From Phycisphaerae bacterium (GTDB taxonomy: Bacteria; Planctomycetota; Phycisphaerae; Sedimentisphaerales; SG8-4), in NCBI GenBank assembly GCA_030614945.1, contig JAUXAH010000155.1:1-5242 (forward strand): DNA of 5,242 nucleotides, read 5' to 3'. A model generated the notes under the pieces. That model made no database searches and was not told the origin of the DNA. It saw only the letters and a program-made list of their open reading frames with translations. Within the stretch, counting starts at the first letter, position 1. Each line of letters begins with the position of its first letter. A program made the translations under genes and the position numbers. Below, in pieces: positions 1 to 4,824 of the stretch.

Positions 1-209
1 CTCGGCTTATCAAGTAACAGAGCCGTGTCTATGTCTTCGGCCAGCTCCTGCCGATTAATACGAGCAGTGCGCAGATGCCTTCTCCTGACCTCTGCCTCGG
101 TCTCACCCAGCTGCGCATAAGAGCCGCAGCCGTAAGCCAGGAGAACCAGAGCACACAATATAATACCCAAAACCACTTTACAAACAAAAACTGAGGCGCT
201 TTTCATCAT
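1..209 (-). CDS. Small predicted lipoprotein, 5' part (runs off left edge)
   Basis: This frame is open for 69 codons from the ATG at 209 to the window edge, so the C-terminus is missing. The product starts MMKSAS, has a hydrophobic segment at about residues 7-25, then LAYGC at residues 24-28, which fits a lipobox (L-A-Y-G before Cys28). This suggests a signal peptide and a lipid-anchored envelope protein. The mature part is polar (GSYAQLGETEAE, then RRRH, later LLLDKP). A purine-rich AGAGGG lies upstream; a second ATG at 206 is at least as well spaced from it (7 nt instead of 4). I recall similar short proteins in Phycisphaerae genomes but know no function. It is divergent from the WYL regulator and has a consensus promoter about 185 bp upstream. 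The open frame, signal sequence and promoter make it a likely real gene. Confidence 0.7.
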   Translation of the reverse strand, partial: MMKSASVFVCKVVLGIILCALVLLAYGCGSYAQLGETEAEVRRRHLRTARINRQELAEDIDTALLLDKP

Positions 210-273
210 TTTTCCCTCTTTGTGAAATCCAACAAGCCGGCTGTTCCTCTCAGACAATTGTCTTTGTATCGAG

Positions 274-341
274 CAACCCCGTTAGAAATTTTCCCCTTTT
301 GTGTCATATTATTACCTCGTATAGAGTCTCTAACGGGGTCA
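274..341 (-). promoter_or_regulatory. Hairpin in the leader of the lipoprotein gene
   Basis: On the minus strand CCCCGTTAGA (338-329) pairs perfectly over 10 bp with TCTAACGGGG (286-277). G-U and A-U pairs extend the stem at both ends to roughly 15 bp, enclosing a loop of about 40 nt. The element lies wholly downstream of the predicted start near 388, so it would be transcribed into the 5' leader. Two DNA palindromes lie between it and the gene: AGACAATTGTCT (252-263) and AGCCGGCT (235-242). The arms are also copies of the CTAACGGGG motif, so this may be a pair of inverted protein-binding sites instead of an RNA structure. I do not recognise a known riboswitch. Confidence 0.45.
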
Positions 342-487
342 ACCGGCATCTTTACCATTTGGGCGGCACAAAACCCACCCTCGATTACCTCTTTATTATA
401 GCAGATGCCGGCCCGCCTGTCAACCCTCGTTAGGAGATTCTAACGAATAATATAGGACAGAAAGGGGCGATTTCTAACGGGGTCAAC
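277..487. promoter_or_regulatory. Cluster of five CTAACG motifs between divergent genes (candidate operators)
   Basis: CTAACG occurs in either orientation at 280-285 (reverse), 330-335, 428-433 (reverse), 440-445 and 474-479. Two copies share a 15-bp direct repeat, TCTAACGGGGTCAAC (329-343 and 473-487). Two others form a dyad, TCGTTAG-N6-CTAACGA (427-446), just upstream of the -35 box of the minus-strand promoter, where an activator or repressor could act. The motif cluster lies in the region between the lipoprotein gene and a WYL-family regulator. Regulators often bind near their own gene, so binding by this protein is a reasonable inference, but nothing in the sequence proves it. A decayed repeat element is the main alternative. 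Confidence 0.45.
395..423 (-). promoter_or_regulatory. Consensus sigma-70 promoter toward the lipoprotein gene
   Basis: On the minus strand a perfect -35 TTGACA (423-418) and a perfect -10 TATAAT (400-395) are separated by 17 nt. Transcription would start near 388, giving a leader of about 180 nt before the lipoprotein start. The spacer contains AGATGCCGG (403-411), whose inverted copy CCGGCATCT lies at 343-351. A perfect match at both hexamers is rare by chance in a non-coding gap. Confidence 0.8.
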
Positions 488-580
488 GCAAAAAAGCTTC
501 CTTACTTCGCCACCGCCGTACAGAATCGGGCCCGCTCCACAACATTTCCGAAACCGACAGGTTCCGGGGCGTCCAAAAAA

Positions 581-601
581 TGTCAAGGCAAAACTTTGAC
601 A
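581..601. promoter_or_regulatory. Inverted repeat over the -35 box of the WYL regulator gene
   Basis: TGTCAA (581-586) and TTGACA (596-601) form a dyad with a 9-nt spacer, and the right arm is exactly the -35 hexamer. A repressor bound here would block the promoter, so autoregulation is possible. GTCAAGGCAAAA (582-593) also closely resembles GTCAACGCAAAA (482-493), which extends one CTAACGGGG motif copy. Six-base arms are short, so coincidence with the -35 consensus is possible. Confidence 0.35.
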
Positions 602-625
602 CTATCGCCATATTGGCCGTATAAT
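596..625 (+). promoter_or_regulatory. Consensus sigma-70 promoter of the WYL regulator gene
   Basis: TTGACA (596-601) and TATAAT (620-625) both match the consensus perfectly with an 18-nt spacer. Transcription would start near 632, about 50 nt before the ATG at 683. Because the -35 lies at 596, an in-frame TTG at that position cannot be the translation start. Confidence 0.82.
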
Positions 626-670
626 CAGGAATTGTGGTTCATAAATAGTACGGGGCACAAGATACACAAA

Positions 671-675
671 AGGAG
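671..675 (+). promoter_or_regulatory. Ribosome binding site that fixes the WYL regulator start
   Basis: AGGAG lies 7 nt before the ATG at 683. It supports this start over longer in-frame extensions, which would begin upstream of the predicted transcript. Confidence 0.8.
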
Positions 676-682
676 CCAGACT

Positions 683-1663
683 ATGAAATCCAGCAGGATT
701 AGTAGAGTCATCCGAATTCTAACAACATTGCAAGCAGGAAAAAGCTATGCCGTTAATGATTTGTCAAAGATATTTGGGACGAGCCGGCGGACGGTCTTCC
801 GCGATCTGAAAGAACTGCGGGCCATCGGTGTGCCGTATCACTACGATGCCAGGGCCGGCGGTTATACCATAGAGCCCGAATTTTTCCTGCCACCTGTAGA
901 TTTGAACCTCCAGGAGGCACTTAGTCTGCTTCTGCTGGCCCACAAAGCAAGTAACCAGATACAGTTGCCGTTCAGAAATTCAGCCCTGCTGGCCGCTCTG
1001 AAAATCGAAAACAATCTGCCTACTAAAATCAGACAATATTGCAATACAGCCCTGCGAAATATCTCTACCAGGCTCGGCGCTCAGGCACCGATACGCCATC
1101 CTGGCGGACTTGATAGAACCTTCGCACAATTGCAAACAGCTATCGCCAGGAAACGCAAGATGAACATCCGCTACCACTCACTTTTCGAGGGCAAGGTTAT
1201 TGACGTCGAGCTGTGCCCCTATCATTTGCTCTACAACCGCCGGGCGTGGTATGTGATAGGCCTCTCCAGCCTGCACAAAAGCGTCCGCACCTTTAAGCTT
1301 AACCGCATCAAGGAATTAAAAAGTACGGAGAAATGCTTCCTGGGTGGCGAGAAATTCGATTTATATGACTACCTCGGCCGTGCCTGGTCAATGATACCGG
1401 AAGGCAGAATTTACAATATCAAGCTGCGGTTTCTGCCCAGAGTAGCCAATAACGTCACCGAGGTACAATGGCACAGCACACAAAAAGTCACTCGCAACAG
1501 CGACGGCTCCGCCACCGTGGAGTTTCGCGTTGACGGCCTCGGTGAAATAACCTGGTGGATACTCGGCTACGGCGACCAGGTCCAGGTCCTGGCACCAAAA
1601 GCCCTCCGGAACAAAACCCTGCAAGCCGCTAAAAATATGATTAAACTCAATGAGCAGATATAA
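683..1663 (+). CDS. YafY-type HTH-WYL domain transcriptional regulator
   Basis: A 326-aa cytoplasmic DNA-binding regulator. An N-terminal winged helix-turn-helix (HTH_11/DeoR-like) spans about residues 5-63: the recognition helix is SRRTVFRDLKELRAIG (34-49), followed by the wing with AGGYTI (58-63). A helical linker rich in Leu follows (about 73-135). The WYL domain covers about 143-215, with PYHLLYNRRAWYVIGL (179-194); the name-giving triad reads WYV here, a conservative variant. A C-terminal WCX-like domain lies at about 243-322. Length and domain order are normal for the family. WYL domains sense ligands, in some proteins nucleic acids or nucleotides; the ligand here is unknown. The start was chosen from AGGAG at 671-675 and the promoter at 596-625. 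It is monocistronic as far as seen and divergent from the lipoprotein gene, which is its most obvious candidate target besides itself. No defence or CRISPR genes are visible nearby. Confidence 0.92.
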   Translation: MKSSRISRVIRILTTLQAGKSYAVNDLSKIFGTSRRTVFRDLKELRAIGVPYHYDARAGGYTIEPEFFLPPVDLNLQEALSLLLLAHKASNQIQLPFRNSALLAALKIENNLPTKIRQYCNTALRNISTRLGAQAPIRHPGGLDRTFAQLQTAIARKRKMNIRYHSLFEGKVIDVELCPYHLLYNRRAWYVIGLSSLHKSVRTFKLNRIKELKSTEKCFLGGEKFDLYDYLGRAWSMIPEGRIYNIKLRFLPRVANNVTEVQWHSTQKVTRNSDGSATVEFRVDGLGEITWWILGYGDQVQVLAPKALRNKTLQAAKNMIKLNEQI

Positions 1664-1737
1664 ACCCCACCCCCTGCGGTTCCGTATCAGAACATTCGGT
1701 CTCTACCAACGTTGCTTTCTATACCGTTAAAAGCTGC

Positions 1738-1911
1738 GCCACTTTCAAGTTTGGCGTCCTGCTGCTATAACTGGCGCAAATTCGATGCCTGCTCAAGGTA
1801 TCGCCGTAGAGCTTGCTGCTTATCCGCTCCGGAGTGGTACAACTTACCCTTAATCTTCTTGCGATATTGTCCGATTGGATGTAAAGTAAGTAGGCGCTTG
1901 TCTGTATGTCT
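1738..1911 (-). pseudogene. Remnant of a tyrosine recombinase/integrase N-terminus
   Basis: On the minus strand the frame reads LLTLHPIGQYRKKIKGKL, then YHSG, then ALRRYLEQA, before a TAG at 1767-1765. This pattern (HPxGQ, a K-K-I-K-G-K-L-Y strand, then a dipeptide-repeat-like ALxxYLEQ helix) resembles from memory the N-terminal arm-binding segment of phage-type integrases in planctomycetes. Right after the stop the same frame continues QQDAKLESG, which fits the start of their core-binding domain. The fragment therefore looks shortened internally and interrupted, with the catalytic domain absent. No ribosome binding site or convincing start is seen; the only upstream in-frame ATG lies inside tRNA-Thr. 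It abuts the tRNA gene, a common integration target. Similarity is judged by eye, so a chance open frame remains possible. Confidence 0.5.
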
Positions 1912-1950
1912 CAACAAATAGACACAACAGTTTGCTTTAAAGGCAATTAC

Positions 1951-2022
1951 GCCAACGTAGCTCAACGGTAGAGCTCTGGTTTTGTAAACCAGTGGTTGTC
2001 GGTTCGAATCCGACCGTTGGCT
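1951..2022 (+). tRNA. tRNA-Thr (anticodon UGU)
   Basis: All four arms fold. Acceptor GCCAACG (1951-1957) pairs fully with CGTTGGC (2015-2021). The D stem is GCTC/GAGC (1960-1963, 1971-1974). The anticodon stem CTGGT/ACCAG (1976-1980, 1988-1992) holds the loop TTTGTAA with anticodon TGT at 1983-1985, reading ACA. The T stem GTCGG/CCGAC (1998-2002, 2010-2014) holds the loop TTCGAAT. The discriminator base is T2022 and CCA is not encoded. A heptamer array starts at the next base. No clear promoter or terminator was found for it. Confidence 0.97.
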
Positions 2023-2057
2023 TTATCTCGTATTGCGTCGTGCGTATTGAGTATTGC
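2023..2057 (+). repeat. Array of five heptamers abutting tRNA-Thr
   Basis: Five consecutive 7-bp units fill 35 bp in phase, with consensus GTATTGC. The first is a TATCTC-type unit, and the third (GTCGTGC) and fourth (GTATTGA) are degenerate. The same unit types occur in the larger array at 3714-3845. The array begins immediately after the tRNA discriminator base. Confidence 0.75.
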
Positions 2058-2103
2058 GAAAAAACTGATGCAATGCCGGCAAACCAGAATGCCCAACAGG
2101 ATA

Positions 2104-2979
2104 TTAGAAGATTATTGCTGCATAGCCGACACTCTCGGCGCTTGTGGCACCCATCTTGCGGAGCATTATTTCATTACTGTTGGTGTGCTCAAGGAGTAGG
2201 CCTTCAGTTTTGCCGAGTTTTTTTGCAGCAGCAACCGCCGCGGCTGCGGCACCGGCGCCACAGGCATTGCAGTTCTCGGCTGCGCTGGCGAGCAAGCTTT
2301 GCGGCTCAAGCTTCAGGGCTAAATCAATAAACTTTTGGTCGTTGACCCTGTCTGCCCACTTCAAAGCCTCCACACCCGTTCCCATCGGTGTAAAGCCGTA
2401 ACGCGGGCCGTAATGGGTCAAATCGGTCGAGCCGATGCAAACGATTTTCTTGTGCTCGTCGGCGCTGATAATACCACCGACACTTGTACCCAACGCTACC
2501 GCCTGCTCCCCCGGCGGAACCAGAATGGACAGTATCTTCGCACCGGCAAAGAGATACTGTATAAACGGGATCTGCACCTCGATACTGTGCTCGGCCCTGT
2601 GGGCCGCAGAATCGCTGACGGCCGCACCGCTGCTCAATACGGCACCGGCCAATTCCTCATCAACGGCAACTTCGCCGAGCGGCGTTATCCAGCTTCCGGT
2701 CTCGTAAACAGCCGCTGATTGGCCAAAGTAACCGTGGGCGGCCCCGAATATTACAAAGGTATGGACCTTTTCGTGCCGCTGTTTTATGGCTGAGAAGACC
2801 AACGCCGCCAAACTGCCGCTGAATGTCCAGCCGGCGTGCGGAACAATGCCGGCTACTATCGTTTCAGGCAATGACTTGCCTAACGTCTTTTCCTCGAGGC
2901 ACTCGTTGATTTCATCCACACAGGAATCATGCCGGCCGGGATAAAATTGACCTGCAACAATGGGTTTTCTTGTTTGCAT
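2104..2979 (-). CDS. amrB: AmmeMemoRadiSam system protein B (MEMO1 family)
   Basis: A 291-aa protein matching the MEMO1 family across its length. It starts RKPIVAGQFYPG (4-15), then shows PHAGW (47-51), GAAHGY (79-84), EHSIEVQIPF (130-139), STDLTHYG (184-191) and NACG (238-241). His48, His82 and Cys240 correspond to the metal-binding residues described for human MEMO1, in a fold related to extradiol dioxygenases. An Ala-rich helix (241-252) follows the Cys. In prokaryotes the family is often linked with an AMMECR1 protein and a radical SAM enzyme; neither partner lies in this window, and the biochemical role is not settled. The ATG at 2979 was chosen because AGGTG lies 6 nt before it; a GTG three codons upstream (2988) overlaps that ribosome site and has none of its own. 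It is divergent from purE with 99 bp between. No terminator was seen after the stop. Confidence 0.93.
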   Translation of the reverse strand: MQTRKPIVAGQFYPGRHDSCVDEINECLEEKTLGKSLPETIVAGIVPHAGWTFSGSLAALVFSAIKQRHEKVHTFVIFGAAHGYFGQSAAVYETGSWITPLGEVAVDEELAGAVLSSGAAVSDSAAHRAEHSIEVQIPFIQYLFAGAKILSILVPPGEQAVALGTSVGGIISADEHKKIVCIGSTDLTHYGPRYGFTPMGTGVEALKWADRVNDQKFIDLALKLEPQSLLASAAENCNACGAGAAAAAVAAAKKLGKTEGLLLEHTNSNEIMLRKMGATSAESVGYAAIIF

Positions 2980-2985
2980 TTTTGA

Positions 2986-2990
2986 CACCT
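2986..2990 (-). promoter_or_regulatory. Ribosome binding site that fixes the amrB start
   Basis: AGGTG on the minus strand lies 6 nt before the ATG at 2979. The alternative GTG start at 2988-2986 is part of this site, which argues against it. Confidence 0.65.
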
Positions 2991-2995
2991 ATTAC

Positions 2996-3024
2996 TTGCA
3001 TTTGCCGTACCGGGCCGTTATTAT
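2996..3024 (+). promoter_or_regulatory. Possible purE promoter
   Basis: TTGCAT (2996-3001) and TATTAT (3019-3024) are separated by 17 nt. The -10 matches 5 of 6 consensus bases, the -35 only 3 of 6. Transcription would start near 3031, about 48 nt before the purE ATG. The match is moderate at best. Confidence 0.35.
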
Positions 3025-3032
3025 TACGGTAC
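3007..3032. promoter_or_regulatory. Inverted repeat in the amrB-purE divergent region
   Basis: GTACCG (3007-3012) and CGGTAC (3027-3032) are perfect inverted copies with a 14-nt spacer. The dyad lies across the possible purE -10 box and downstream of the possible amrB promoter, so a bound protein could affect both genes. No known operator was recognised. Confidence 0.3.
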
Positions 3033-3050
3033 AGTTTAAGACTTGAGCAC

Positions 3051-3078
3051 ATTGTAACCTGTCAAGAAGAAAAGACAA
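3051..3078 (-). promoter_or_regulatory. Possible amrB promoter
   Basis: On the minus strand TTGTCT (3078-3073) and TACAAT (3056-3051) are separated by 16 nt, matching 4 of 6 and 5 of 6 consensus bases. Transcription would start near 3044 and give a leader of about 65 nt. The -35 lies directly against the purE start codon. Confidence 0.35.
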
Positions 3079-3582
3079 ATGGTATCTGAAAAAACAGCTC
3101 CGGTAGCGGTGGTGATGGGCTCGGACAGCGATAGGGACGTAATGCAGAACTGCATCGACACGCTTTCCGACTTTGGCATTGAGCCGGTGGTGCGTGTGAT
3201 TTCAGCCCACCGGACGCCTCAGATAGCCGCTGAATTCGCCGAGAATGCCGCTAAAAACGGGATAAAGGTGATAATTGCCGCCGCCGGTATGGCAGCTCAT
3301 CTGGCCGGCGCCTTAGCTGGACGAACGACGCTGCCAGTCATTGGAGTACCCTTAATCTCGGCAGGCGGTTTAGAGGGGATTGATGCGCTATTGAGCACAA
3401 TACAAATGCCGCCCGGCGTGCCGGTGGCCACTATGGCTATCGGGGCGGCAGGCGCCAAAAATGCAGCTATTTTCGCAGTGCAAATCCTGGCATTAACTGA
3501 TAAAAACCTTCAAAAAAAATTAGCTGAATTCAAAAAGAGACAGGCAAAAAAGGTAATCGAAAAGGATTCAAAACTACACTAA
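3079..3582 (+). CDS. purE: N5-carboxyaminoimidazole ribonucleotide mutase PurE
   Basis: A 167-aa cytoplasmic enzyme of de novo purine synthesis that rearranges N5-CAIR to 4-carboxy-AIR (CAIR). Diagnostic motifs are MGSDSD (13-18), SAHRTP (42-47) with the catalytic His44, AAAGMAAHLAG (67-77), and IQMPPGVPVATMAIG (108-122). The pattern around AAHL fits class I PurE, which normally works with the ATP-dependent PurK; no purK is visible directly downstream, where only repeats follow. Length is typical, with a Lys-rich C-terminal tail (about 146-167). The ribosome site is weak (GAAG-like purines at about 3066-3072), but the ATG gives a normal N-terminus for the family. It is divergent from amrB. 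No hairpin terminator is visible after the stop. Confidence 0.96.
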   Translation: MVSEKTAPVAVVMGSDSDRDVMQNCIDTLSDFGIEPVVRVISAHRTPQIAAEFAENAAKNGIKVIIAAAGMAAHLAGALAGRTTLPVIGVPLISAGGLEGIDALLSTIQMPPGVPVATMAIGAAGAKNAAIFAVQILALTDKNLQKKLAEFKKRQAKKVIEKDSKLH

Positions 3583-3680
3583 ATTAGCTACCCAGATTAA
3601 CAGAATTGAAAACTGAAATTATCCAGATTTAGGGAAAATAGGGTTTTTCGGGTTGTTTTTTTCGGAGCAATGGTGATTTT

Positions 3681-3710
3681 GGGGGTAAAAACGGGCGCTG
3701 GGGGATTGGG
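3681..3710 (+). other. G-quadruplex motif
   Basis: Four G-runs of 5, 3, 5 and 3 are separated by 7, 4 and 3 nt, fitting the usual G3+N1-7 pattern on the purE coding strand, about 100 bp after the purE stop. The third and fourth runs belong to the first unit of the 52-bp array. Folding was not tested. Confidence 0.5.
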
Positions 3711-3862
3711 TTTGTATCTCGTATCTCGTATTGCGTATTGCGTATCGCGCTGGGGGATTGGGTTTGTATCTCGTATTGCGTATTGCGTATCGCGCTGGGG
3801 GATTGGGTTTGTATCTCGTATCTCGTATTGCGTATTGCGTATCGCGCTGGGGGATTGGGTTT
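3695..3862 (+). repeat. 52-bp compound tandem repeat made of heptamers
   Basis: A 17-bp element, GCTGGGGGATTGGGTTT, occurs four times (3697-3713, 3749-3765, 3794-3810, 3846-3862). Between the copies lie blocks of 5, 4 and 5 heptamers (3714-3748, 3766-3793, 3811-3845), ordered as GTATCTC units, then GTATTGC units, then one GTATCGC. The period is therefore 52, 45 and 52 bp, the short unit having lost one GTATCTC. Units are otherwise identical by eye, implying recent duplication or homogenisation. Confidence 0.93.
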
Positions 3863-3943
3863 GAATTGGGTTTGTTTTTTCGGACTGCGAAATCATCTTT
3901 TTTTCTGTAATCCTTTGTTATAAGAGAGTTTACATTCATTTGT
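3853..3943 (-). repeat. 91-bp dispersed element, copy 1
   Basis: Read on the minus strand from 3943, it aligns without gaps to the copy at 3988-4078. About two thirds of positions are identical by hand count. The first 10 bases are nearly the same (CAAATGAAYGTAA context) and the last 22 are identical (ending in CAAACCCAATC). Its 3' end is also part of the 52-bp array. Confidence 0.7.
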
Positions 3944-3987
3944 GCTTTTCGGAAATAGGTTCGACAAGCTCACTACAGGTTGGGTTT

Positions 3988-4078
3988 GATTGGGTTTGAA
4001 TTGGGTTTGTTTTCACCAAGTGTCTAATTGGGTTTATATTCATAAGCCATTTGTGAAAAGATACTTACGTTCATTTGC
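3988..4078 (-). repeat. 91-bp dispersed element, copy 2
   Basis: The second copy lies in the same orientation 135 bp from copy 1. The conserved ends and diverged middle suggest a defined unit instead of simple slippage. Both copies start with an ATGAAYGTAA segment, but their frames are broken or low-complexity, so coding is not supported. Confidence 0.7.
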
Positions 4079-4080
4079 AA

Positions 4081-4095
4081 TCCGCCTACGGCGGA
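4081..4095. repeat. Small palindrome with 6-bp arms
   Basis: TCCGCC and GGCGGA flank a 3-nt loop. It lies about 50 nt after the stop of the minus-strand gene at 4142-4723 but has no following T-run, so it is not a convincing terminator. It sits next to copy 2 of the 91-bp element. Confidence 0.4.
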
Positions 4096-4129
4096 CAAGA
4101 TTGGGTTTGTTTTGCATAAAAGGTCGTAA

Positions 4130-4161
4130 TTGATTGATTAGCTAACTGGTTAATTGGTTAA
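4130..4161. repeat. 8-bp periodic array overlapping the 3' end of a gene
   Basis: Four degenerate 8-bp units run in phase. The two right-hand ones are CTGGTTAA and TTGGTTAA; the left-hand two (TTGATTGA, TTAGCTAA) are more diverged. The array covers the last codons and the TAG stop (4144-4142) of the minus-strand gene, so it sets that protein's C-terminus. Confidence 0.55.
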
Positions 4162-4723
4162 ATGGCATTTCAGAACCCGGGTCCAGTTTTCTGATGAGGT
4201 CGAGTCTTTGAAGCTCGAGTATCGTTTTGTAGAGACTGTGCTCTATTCGTCGTTCATACATCAGGAGGCGGTCGAGAACCCTTGCATGTGAGAAATCCTT
4301 TATGGCCATACGACCCAGAGCCAGATTGGCAGCCGATTCGGACGGGTCGGCCTGCGGCAGGTCGTGGTTTTTGAAAAACAGTGATTGGGTGAGTTTGGCT
4401 AATGGGCCGGAGGTATTATTTGCGTTCAATGCGTCTATGGCCTGGTTCTGGATTCGTCCAGCGCGTTTTAGCCGCCAGGAGAGAGAGACAATGCGCTCGG
4501 CGAGCATAGATTCCATAGGGCTGACTGGGGCCAGCTCGGCGAGCATCTGTTCGCGGTAGAGGTCGAAGTCGGCCTGGCCTTCTGAGCTGATTACGTCCTG
4601 CCGGGTTAACAGGCCGTGTTTGACGGCGTTTTGTGAGACGGCGGCCTTGCCTTCGCTGGTGTGTGGGCCTGTCGATTTTTGAGCGTTACGCCGGTTTGCG
4701 AGTATTTGTGTTTGGCTGGCCAT
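4142..4723 (-). CDS. Uncharacterised protein with STGP..EGK N-terminal motif
   Basis: A 193-aa protein with no signal peptide or membrane segment, probably cytoplasmic. The N-terminus holds a motif RRNAQKSTGPHTSEGKAAVS (11-30) followed by NAVKHGLL (32-39). I recall this pattern in a widespread, often multi-copy bacterial family of unknown function. The middle (about 53-100) is helical with ESMLAERIVSLSWRLKRAGR (71-90). The C-terminal part has MYERRIEHSLYKTILELQRL (155-174), also strongly helical and basic. The Arg/Lys-rich first 40 residues could bind nucleic acid, but that is a guess. AGGAGGT lies 7 nt before the ATG, a near-ideal start. The last residues and the stop derive from an 8-bp repeat array. 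It is flanked by repeat-rich DNA on both sides, which suggests an accessory location. No strong promoter was recognised. Confidence 0.85.
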   Translation of the reverse strand: MASQTQILANRRNAQKSTGPHTSEGKAAVSQNAVKHGLLTRQDVISSEGQADFDLYREQMLAELAPVSPMESMLAERIVSLSWRLKRAGRIQNQAIDALNANNTSGPLAKLTQSLFFKNHDLPQADPSESAANLALGRMAIKDFSHARVLDRLLMYERRIEHSLYKTILELQRLDLIRKLDPGSEMPFNQLTS

Positions 4724-4730
4724 TATGAGT

Positions 4731-4737
4731 ACCTCCT
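4731..4737 (-). promoter_or_regulatory. Strong Shine-Dalgarno of the STGP..EGK gene
   Basis: AGGAGGT on the minus strand lies 7 nt before the ATG at 4723. It fully matches the anti-Shine-Dalgarno core and is the strongest ribosome site in the window, supporting real translation of this unknown gene. Confidence 0.85.
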
Positions 4738-4824
4738 GATTTACTATTCACTATTTTCAAGGCGATTTAAAAAACACGCCCTCCATAATTAGACGGACAT
4801 GCACGTTTGAGTCGAAAAAAGCGC

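Larger units (their letters stand above)
3583..4141. other. Non-coding region built from nested repeats
   Basis: This 559-bp gap holds no supportable gene. Its open frames (for example minus strand 3619-3939) are low-complexity peptides created by repeats. It contains a G-rich tract (3681-3710), a 52-bp compound tandem array (3695-3862), two copies of a 91-bp element (3853-3943, 3988-4078), ten copies of TTGGGTTT between 3706 and 4108, a segment at 3957-3983 containing GAGCTTGTCGAACC on the minus strand (a sequence type I remember as dispersed in many genomes), and a small palindrome (4081-4095). The translated flavour (NKPNSNPI, YAIRDTRY) is one I recall from planctomycete metagenome assemblies. 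Confidence 0.75.

Noticed and set aside
277..487. Integron attC sites, because of paired GTTAG/CTAAC motifs
   Set aside because: The motifs do not fit the RYYYAAC and GTTRRRY core sites, and no integron integrase or cassettes are present.
596..682. Upstream extension of the WYL regulator to a TTG at 596
   Set aside because: The TTG is part of the -35 box, so it lies upstream of the transcript; AGGAG supports the ATG at 683.
1951..2057. Attachment-site duplication of the tRNA-Thr 3' end
   Set aside because: No second copy of the tRNA 3' end was found in the window; the sequence after it is a heptamer array.
2058..2103. Terminator between amrB and tRNA-Thr
   Set aside because: A TGCCGGCA palindrome and a T-run (minus strand) are present but are separated by about 10 nt with no stable stem next to the T-run.
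2135..2718. Plus-strand open frames opposite amrB
   Set aside because: They are shadows of the well-supported MEMO1-family gene on the other strand.
3695..3862. CRISPR array
   Set aside because: The supposed spacers are themselves heptamer repeats and nearly identical; no cas genes, and the 17-bp unit is too short.
3597..3939. Minus-strand open frames of 99 and 106 codons in the repeat region
   Set aside because: They translate the 52-bp and heptamer repeats in different frames (YAIRDTRY, KPNPP patterns); low complexity and no ribosome site.
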